A stretch of DNA of 26,027 nucleotides from positions 1-26,027 of the IMG/VR virus record IMGVR_UViG_3300048134_000036; one strand, written 5' to 3'. Positions 20,528 to 26,027 of the stretch are shown piece after piece. Position 1 is the stretch's first letter; each line of letters begins with the position of its first letter. Source of the stretch: a virus. Both the position numbers and the translations under genes were made by a program. The notes under the pieces were generated by a model that saw only the letters and a list, made by a program, of their open reading frames with translations, was not told the DNA's origin and ran no database searches.

Positions 20528-22883
20528 TTTTCTCAGAATGGGCGGTCAAGAGCGCCGCAACATGTTGGATAACTACGTTGATGACTTAAACCTTGAACGG
20601 TTCTTGCCACCTAATTTGCGTCCAGCAGGTCAGTTTGTAAACGAAATGAACCCTGTCAACGCAATGGGCAGCGCAATGCAAGATGCCACAGTTGCCTTTG
20701 ATCCAAATCAAACCAATGCAGCTAGATTAGCGGCAGCGCGTGACATGGGCTTTGAGATGGCAATGACGCTTGCACCTGCTGCACTGGTACGCATGGGCTA
20801 TCTTACGGCGCCAGCGGGTCTGGCTGAAACCTTTGGTATGTCAGTTGATAACGCGGCAGAGAATGCGCGTGGCTTGATTTCAGATGCTACTTACGCTGCA
20901 CGTTCTGTTGCAGAGGGCGATCCGCGCGGGGTGATAGAAGCGTTTCAACGTGGCGGTACACCTCAGTCTGTCGGTGCTGCTGGTATTGGCGACAATGGTG
21001 GGCCACCGTTAGATGTTGTGCCATCCCGTGCAACGCTGTTTAGTCCATCGCTACGCGCAGCAGAGAACCTAAAGCAGAACAAAGGCACATACGAGCAACT
21101 GCGCGGTATGCTTTTGAAGGGTGGTGGCAAAGAAGCTGAACTTGAATGGTCTGGTATGGATCGCACTTTTGCTGGCAAAAAAGTCACCAAAGAAGAACTA
21201 ATTAATTATCTCAAAAGCAACGATCCGCGACTTACAAGGCAGACGCGCAATGCGTTTGGGACTATTGGCGATGCAGAGCTAACCGCCGCAAACTTTAACT
21301 TTGATGATTGGTTTGAAACAAACATTGTTGATGATGGGCCTTTGATGTCTGAAGAAATTAATCACTATGCTGATTTTCTTTCTGAAGATTTGACATATCA
21401 ACCAGATGTAACATCAGGTCACGATCTTGATGCTGACGAATTAGAAAACTTGATGGAACGCACAGGCTTAGATGAGGAACAGCTAGTAGATGCAGAATAT
21501 ATTATAGATTTTGGTGGCGATGATGTTCGCCTGCACAATGATGCATACGATGCTGTCGTGGATTATTACGGTGAAGATGGCCTGCGCGAGATGGTAACGG
21601 AGAGCCTGCGCGAAAACTTTGAATACGAATATCGCGATAATCCAGAAGCGTTTTTTGAAAATCGCAATGTTGAAGTAAATGATGACTTTGACGCTGGCGA
21701 AACGCAATATAGCGATTATTTTCCTTATGGGGCAGAAAACTACCGCGAGAACTTCTTTCAATACACCGATCCATCAGAGCAGGTCAGTGATGAATTTATT
21801 AAAGGCGCAAGCCATTTCGGGGCAGATGATGAGCTAACGCAGTATCATACGCGGGTAGGCGACTTTGATGTTCTTGATGGTGGTCGTGCGCGGTATGTTG
21901 GTGAAATACAGTCGGATGCGCAGCAAAACATAGACAATAGAGCGCGTATCCCAATGGACTTTGATACGGCTGCAAGATTGACTGATTTTGATGAAGCAAC
22001 GCTGGAAGATCGCGCACTGAAAAACGCATTAATGAACAGAATTGACAACGTAGCGGGGCAAATGTTCACAATCGTTGATGATCTAAGTGAACGCTCCAAT
22101 GTCCTTGACGACATTTTCTTCAATGAAAAATTAAGAAAAACAAACAGACATTTCAGGTTAGAAGGGCGTCCTGAATATGACCCAAATAATCTGTCAGAAT
22201 TAGACAAACAAATTATCAATATAACTGAACTTGGAAAAACAGAGAAACGACAATTAATTTTAGATAATATAAATCAAGTGCCTGTAACTGAGGAAACGCA
22301 ATCTTTACACGATCTGTATTCTCAATACAAAGACAGCAACAAGCAGTACGATATATTAGCGACAAAACTAAACAGACAAGAAAATGAATTGTATGATGAA
22401 CTGCCAAACTTAGAAAGCAAGAAAAGAGGTGGGGCAGGCCCAATGATGGCCTCACAGAACCGTTGGGTAGATGACGCTTTGCGGCGTAGCATTATTGATG
22501 CAGTAAACGATCCTAGTGTTGATTTCTTAGCTTTGCCGCAAGACAGAACAATGATTGGCAAGGTAGGTGGCAACAGCGATCCAAAGCAAGGTGCTGTAGA
22601 CTTCTATAACCGTGATGTTCAAAACCGCTTTCGTGGTATCTTGAAAAAAGTTGATCCAGATGCAAAGCCAGAAACAATCAGACTGAAAAGCGATGATGTT
22701 AACTTCCCAGCTTATGGGCTGCGTCTTACGCCAGAGTTTCGTCGTAGCGTTATGGAAAAAGGCTTGCCTACATTTGCTGCATTTGGGGCGGCAAACTTAA
22801 TGGGTGTATTTGATTACCTGAAAGAACAGAAAGAAAAACGCAATGAGCGCTTTGGCGGTCTGATGGGTTACGGAGGCTTATAA
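20514..22883 (+). CDS. Large polyvalent-like virion protein with an EIQSD-type domain
   Basis: A 789-residue protein. The N-terminus (about 1-130) is amphipathic and Ala/Met-rich, like proteins ejected with DNA. The middle (about 260-450) is very acidic and aromatic-rich. From about 420 the order YRENFF...HF...EIQSD (464-468) followed by W651, DALRR, FYNRDVQNRF (697-706) and LTPEFRRSVMEKGLPTF (738-754) resembles, as I recall, the repeated EIQSD domain of phage polyvalent and large virion-associated proteins, whose activity I do not know. A more AT-rich stretch codes for a helical insert (about 22080-22430). It is likely delivered into the host. Start at 20514 overlaps the preceding stop by 14 bases. 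Confidence 0.6.
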   Translation: MNLIDFLRMGGQERRNMLDNYVDDLNLERFLPPNLRPAGQFVNEMNPVNAMGSAMQDATVAFDPNQTNAARLAAARDMGFEMAMTLAPAALVRMGYLTAPAGLAETFGMSVDNAAENARGLISDATYAARSVAEGDPRGVIEAFQRGGTPQSVGAAGIGDNGGPPLDVVPSRATLFSPSLRAAENLKQNKGTYEQLRGMLLKGGGKEAELEWSGMDRTFAGKKVTKEELINYLKSNDPRLTRQTRNAFGTIGDAELTAANFNFDDWFETNIVDDGPLMSEEINHYADFLSEDLTYQPDVTSGHDLDADELENLMERTGLDEEQLVDAEYIIDFGGDDVRLHNDAYDAVVDYYGEDGLREMVTESLRENFEYEYRDNPEAFFENRNVEVNDDFDAGETQYSDYFPYGAENYRENFFQYTDPSEQVSDEFIKGASHFGADDELTQYHTRVGDFDVLDGGRARYVGEIQSDAQQNIDNRARIPMDFDTAARLTDFDEATLEDRALKNALMNRIDNVAGQMFTIVDDLSERSNVLDDIFFNEKLRKTNRHFRLEGRPEYDPNNLSELDKQIINITELGKTEKRQLILDNINQVPVTEETQSLHDLYSQYKDSNKQYDILATKLNRQENELYDELPNLESKKRGGAGPMMASQNRWVDDALRRSIIDAVNDPSVDFLALPQDRTMIGKVGGNSDPKQGAVDFYNRDVQNRFRGILKKVDPDAKPETIRLKSDDVNFPAYGLRLTPEFRRSVMEKGLPTFAAFGAANLMGVFDYLKEQKEKRNERFGGLMGYGGL

Positions 22884-23500
22884 TGGCTATAACAACATAC
22901 TCAGAGCTAAAAACAGCAATAGCAAACTGGCTAAATCGGGATGATCTAGCAGCGGTGATACCTGATTTCATTGCGCTTGCGGAAGCTGACATGGATCGTA
23001 AGGTGCGTCATTGGCGCATGGAGAAACGCTCTACGGCAGTGATTAACTCGCGGTATACCGAGTTGCCAGAGGGTTTTATGGAAGCTGTGCGCTTTCACTT
23101 GGATGTTGATGAGCGTCCAATTGAGCTACTTACACCTCTTGCACTACAGCAGCGCAGGCAAGGAAACGCTGATGCTGGTGGTAGGCCGCGTTTTTATTCT
23201 ATTATATCAAGCCAGATAGAGGTTTGGCCTACGGCTGACGCTGAATACACGGGTGAGCTATACTACTATTCACGGACAGCTCCATTGCAGTCAGACACAG
23301 ACATAAATTGGATTTTGCGGTACTTCCCAGATGCATATCTATACGGCGGGTTGGTTCATAGCGCACCTTACCTTGTGGACGATCAGCGTGTAGGAACATG
23401 GGCGGCATTGTATCAGAGTGCAATTGATGGTATAAATGCGAACAACGAGAAAGCTAAATTTGGCGGTTCTGGTCTTAGGCTGCAAGTAAACACCTACTAG
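22883..23500 (+). CDS. Head-tail adaptor protein (SU10-type)
   Basis: A 205-residue protein. MAITTYSELKTAIANWLNRDDLAAVIPDFIALAEADM and WRMEKRSTAVINSRYTELPEGFMEA are typical of the podovirus adaptor family (SU10 adaptor type), which forms a ring below the portal and joins it to the tail. A Tyr-rich C-terminal half (about 115-170) follows. Coupled by TAATG to the large upstream gene. The same set of SU10-type capsid and adaptor with a P22-type portal is in keeping with one structural lineage. Confidence 0.8.
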   Translation: MAITTYSELKTAIANWLNRDDLAAVIPDFIALAEADMDRKVRHWRMEKRSTAVINSRYTELPEGFMEAVRFHLDVDERPIELLTPLALQQRRQGNADAGGRPRFYSIISSQIEVWPTADAEYTGELYYYSRTAPLQSDTDINWILRYFPDAYLYGGLVHSAPYLVDDQRVGTWAALYQSAIDGINANNEKAKFGGSGLRLQVNTY

Positions 23501-23509
23501 GAGAAAACA

Positions 23510-23881
23510 ATGGCATCCATCTCAGATTACGTTTTAGATGCGGCACTTTCAAAGCTGGACTTGGAAGCTAACCGTCTAGACATCACCTCTCAGGAAGTGA
23601 CAACGTATAACGAAGCAATCAGCACTTTCACGCTGGGAAACACAACATCGGTGTCGTTTGCTGCGCCAGTAAATGGTGATGTTTCTGGTCGCAAAACAAC
23701 GTGCGCAGCGGTTACAGACGGTAGTGTTACAGGCAACGGTACGGCAACGCATTATGCGGTCACGGACACCACGAACAGCCGATTGCTTTGCACAGGATCA
23801 TTATCCACAAGCCAAAGTGTTGTATCTGGCAACACGTTCACAATTTCAGCATTTGATGTAGAAATTCCTGATCCAGCATAA
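23510..23881 (+). CDS. Small Thr/Ser-rich structural protein, tail or fibre-associated
   Basis: A 123-residue protein with AGGAGAAAAC before the ATG. Residues 1-35 are helical ([16 protein letters not shown]), and the rest is a beta-rich Thr/Ser/Val region with two Cys. Similar small proteins occur directly after adaptor genes in phages of this type, where they are taken as tail or decoration proteins. No catalytic motif. The function is inferred from position and composition. Confidence 0.6.
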   Translation: MASISDYVLDAALSKLDLEANRLDITSQEVTTYNEAISTFTLGNTTSVSFAAPVNGDVSGRKTTCAAVTDGSVTGNGTATHYAVTDTTNSRLLCTGSLSTSQSVVSGNTFTISAFDVEIPDPA

Positions 23882-23889
23882 GGTGTAGC

Positions 23890-24342
23890 ATGGTCAAGTT
23901 AGCCAATCGCGTAAAAGTTGCCACAGGCACACTAGGTAGCGGCACAATCACGCTAGGTGCGGCAGAAGATGGTTTTCAGTCTTTTGCGGATGGTGGCATC
24001 GCTGACGGTGACTTTGTGCGTTACACGATAGAAGATGGAACCGCTTGGGAAATTGGCAGTGGTCAATATTCCTCAACAGGCCCAACACTCACACGCGATT
24101 ACATTGAAAGCAGCGCAGGTGCATTGCTTTCACTAAGTGGTGAAGCGGTTGTGTTTATTTCAGCGGGTACTGAAGAAGTGTATGGATACGTTACAACAAC
24201 AGTGCAATCAGATCGCACGTTGGACAGTGGTATTGAATACGATGTTGGCAGTGGTTTCACGGTAAATAATGGCGTTACGCTAACAATACCAACAGACGCG
24301 CAGCTAACGATCAATGCCTACACAGAGAAAAGGCCGTTTTAG
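23890..24342 (+). CDS. Small beta-rich tail/fibre-type protein
   Basis: A 150-residue protein. The start [18 protein letters not shown], then [20 protein letters not shown] (38-57) and [12 protein letters not shown] (66-77), is a pattern I recognise in phage tail or fibre-associated modules, where it forms a small beta-sandwich. The C-terminal part ([18 protein letters not shown], 108-125) is also beta. It lies in a run of AGGAG-preceded genes before the FG-GAP fibre, so a receptor-binding or tail-collar role is likely. Confidence 0.65.
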   Translation: MVKLANRVKVATGTLGSGTITLGAAEDGFQSFADGGIADGDFVRYTIEDGTAWEIGSGQYSSTGPTLTRDYIESSAGALLSLSGEAVVFISAGTEEVYGYVTTTVQSDRTLDSGIEYDVGSGFTVNNGVTLTIPTDAQLTINAYTEKRPF

Positions 24343-24351
24343 GAGAACAAC

Positions 24352-24822
24352 ATGGCTCTAAGGATTAATTCAACAAACGGTTCAGTAACCATCAGCGCGG
24401 TAGACGGAACAGGCAACCAAGACATCACTATTCCACGTTCTAACCTAGTTGGAGAAGATCATGGCGGTGAGTTGATTGCTGATAGCTACAATGAGCGTTT
24501 TAACCTTGTTACCTCTAGTTCCAATGCGATTACAATTGATTGTGAGACAGGCAATCATTTTGCGCATGTATTAACGGAAAACACTACATCAACATTCGCT
24601 AATCCACCCGCGAGTGGAGTTGCTTACACAATGTCCATTGAAATCATACAGGATGCAGGTGCAAGTACGTTTACATGGGGTTGGCCTGCCAGTGTAAATT
24701 GGAACGCGGCAACAGCACCATCCTTGTCAACGGCGGCAAATGCCAAGGATATTTTTGTACTAATTACACGCGATGGCGGCACAACGTGGTATGGTTTTGT
24801 AGCTGGTCAAGGAATGGGCTAA
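24352..24822 (+). CDS. Tail fibre-type small protein
   Basis: A 156-residue beta-rich protein. It opens with MALRINSTNGSVTISAVDGTG, a common start in fibre-associated proteins, and has Thr/Asn/Ala-rich strands up to TWYGFVAGQGM at the C-terminus, a typical end of small phage fibre or knob proteins. AGGAGAACAAC precedes the ATG. It probably forms part of the tail fibre or tip together with the next gene, which starts immediately after its stop codon. Confidence 0.65.
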   Translation: MALRINSTNGSVTISAVDGTGNQDITIPRSNLVGEDHGGELIADSYNERFNLVTSSSNAITIDCETGNHFAHVLTENTTSTFANPPASGVAYTMSIEIIQDAGASTFTWGWPASVNWNAATAPSLSTAANAKDIFVLITRDGGTTWYGFVAGQGMG

Positions 24823-26027
24823 ATGGGTAAGAAGCTAACTTCTGCAACTTTAAAAGCTACAGATGGGCCAGATACCGTCATTACTGGCGAACAAGAGAAA
24901 ATTATCTATAATACAGCCACATTAGGTGCGGGTTACGCTGTTAATTGGGGTTCTGCGAACCGTGGAGAACAATATGAAGTAAGTTCAAAATATATTGTTT
25001 ACGGTCATCATAATGTTACTAGTTCACGAAGCGCGGAAGGACTTGCTATTGATACGTTTAGTGGAAGCGGTGTTGTCAAAATTTATGACGGGCGCAATGG
25101 TTTTGTAACTAATGCTAATCCCCCAGATTTAATAACAACAATTCACCCACCAGAAAGCGCAGCCAGTCCGTTTGATACTGGTAATTTTGGCTATTCAGTT
25201 GCGATTAGTCCAGATCAAACGAAAATAGCTATATCCGCTTTCGGTTATGATGACGCTACAGGTTTTAATAGTGGGCGTGTATATCTGTATTCTACGGGGC
25301 CAAATCCCGAAGATTGGCAGTTGTTACACACTTATACAAACCCTAATTATTATAACACAGGAACTGGAGATCAGTTTGGCTATGCGCTTTCTTTAACGAA
25401 TACACATATCGGCGTTAGTGCGATATACGAAGATACTGCAAGTTACTCTAGTATCGGTGCAGTGTATGTTTTTCACACAACAAGTTCTAATCAATACGGA
25501 TTAACTTTTCAAAAGCAAGTTGACAGCAACACAATAGAAAATAATGACTATTTCGGTTATAGCATTGCGATGTATGGCGATATTATTGCAGTAGGTGCGC
25601 CTTATGAAGATATTTCATCAACAGTTGATGAATATGGTAGAATGTACATGTTTAATCATGTGACTGGTCAACAACTTACAAACTCGCAACTTTATTACAT
25701 TTATAACAGTAGTTATAGTACCCTTGCAGGGTATCATGTTCGTGGAAATAGCCGTTATTTTTATTTTAGTGCGCCTAACGATTTCTACAACAGCGGTCGG
25801 GTGTATGCCTTTTACCATAATGGAAATCAGGCCTTTAGTATTAATGGTGTTGGTGGAAGTTTTGGTTATAGCTTTGATGTTGATTATGACCATTTATATG
25901 TCGGCTCTTATAGTACCGATAGAATAACTACTTATGACGCAAGTTCAGGAAGCAATCAGGGTACTCTATATAATCCTAATGTGAACACTCAAAGTTCCTC
26001 TGATCATTTTGGTTTTATGGTAAGGTG
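24823..26027 (+). CDS. Tail fibre/adhesin with FG-GAP-like repeats (3' partial)
   Basis: An open frame of 401 codons runs from ATG 24823 to the window edge. FGY/FGF-type motifs recur at about residues 120 (GNFGYSVAIS), 183 (DQFGYALSL), 242 (DYFGYSIAM), 302 (weaker), 345 (GSFGYSFDV) and 394 (DHFGFMV), each followed by a G-x-V-Y-x-F-type strand. That spacing of about 50-63 residues is what FG-GAP beta-propeller blades show (PF14312-like). The protein is rich in Tyr, Asn, Ser and Thr. Its codons are more AT-rich than its neighbours', as often found in host-range genes acquired by exchange. It probably binds the host surface. The C-terminus is outside the window. Confidence 0.75.
   Translation, partial: MGKKLTSATLKATDGPDTVITGEQEKIIYNTATLGAGYAVNWGSANRGEQYEVSSKYIVYGHHNVTSSRSAEGLAIDTFSGSGVVKIYDGRNGFVTNANPPDLITTIHPPESAASPFDTGNFGYSVAISPDQTKIAISAFGYDDATGFNSGRVYLYSTGPNPEDWQLLHTYTNPNYYNTGTGDQFGYALSLTNTHIGVSAIYEDTASYSSIGAVYVFHTTSSNQYGLTFQKQVDSNTIENNDYFGYSIAMYGDIIAVGAPYEDISSTVDEYGRMYMFNHVTGQQLTNSQLYYIYNSSYSTLAGYHVRGNSRYFYFSAPNDFYNSGRVYAFYHNGNQAFSINGVGGSFGYSFDVDYDHLYVGSYSTDRITTYDASSGSNQGTLYNPNVNTQSSSDHFGFMVR

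Noticed and set aside
1-26027. CRISPR array, integrase/attachment site or insertion sequence
   Set aside because: No regular repeat-spacer pattern, recombinase signature or flanking inverted repeats with transposase were seen on either strand.

Overview
The window is part of a tailed double-stranded DNA phage genome, or a complete or degraded prophage copy of one. No cellular housekeeping gene is present. The P22-type portal, SU10-type major capsid protein and SU10-type adaptor point to a short-tailed (podovirus-like) virion. The gene-transfer-agent-type holin and the moderate GC content suggest an alphaproteobacterial, probably marine, host. The host and morphotype are inferences from protein families that I recognise by eye. 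No integrase, DNA polymerase or replicative helicase is visible, so the rest of the genome lies outside the window.

Layout. (1) Bases 1-6751, + strand: virion head module, with the tail end of an unknown gene, a probable ejection protein, portal, a small helical protein, scaffold-like protein, major capsid protein followed by a hairpin terminator, and two small proteins. (2) Bases 6762-9278, + strand: a tightly packed membrane and lysis module with a holin-like protein, an EF-hand membrane protein, a GTA-type holin and an M15 peptidase endolysin, plus three genes of 31-54 codons between them. (3) Bases 9268-15770, mostly - strand: an early or recombination module read leftward from a divergent promoter near 15.8 kb, with a single-strand annealing protein, SSB, possible nucleases, an XRE/sigma-region-4 hybrid regulator, an HNH-type zinc protein and many small unknown genes. 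One + strand gene, a RusA-type Holliday junction resolvase, sits alone inside it. A 69-nt structured element lies in the - strand leader of a 300-residue unknown protein. (4) Bases 15857-17266, + strand: a small HTH regulator, a terminator, a replication-initiator-like protein and an associated unknown protein. (5) Bases 17267-17495: two strong terminators flank a further set of inverted repeats just upstream of the terminase. (6) Bases 17496-26027, + strand: terminase small and large subunits, five unknown proteins ending in a 789-residue polyvalent-like protein, the head-tail adaptor, three small tail or fibre-type proteins, and a fibre with FG-GAP-like repeats that runs off the window.

How it fits together. 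The annealing protein, SSB, RusA resolvase and HNH protein form a recombination and replication set. The divergent HTH regulators and the XRE-sigma4 protein are the likely transcription control. Terminase, portal, scaffold, capsid and adaptor build and fill the head, and the holins with the M15 peptidase release progeny. Genes are joined by ATGA or TAATG overlaps almost throughout, implying translational coupling. Many true starts lie inside longer open frames; I chose them by Shine-Dalgarno match and overlap with the upstream stop.
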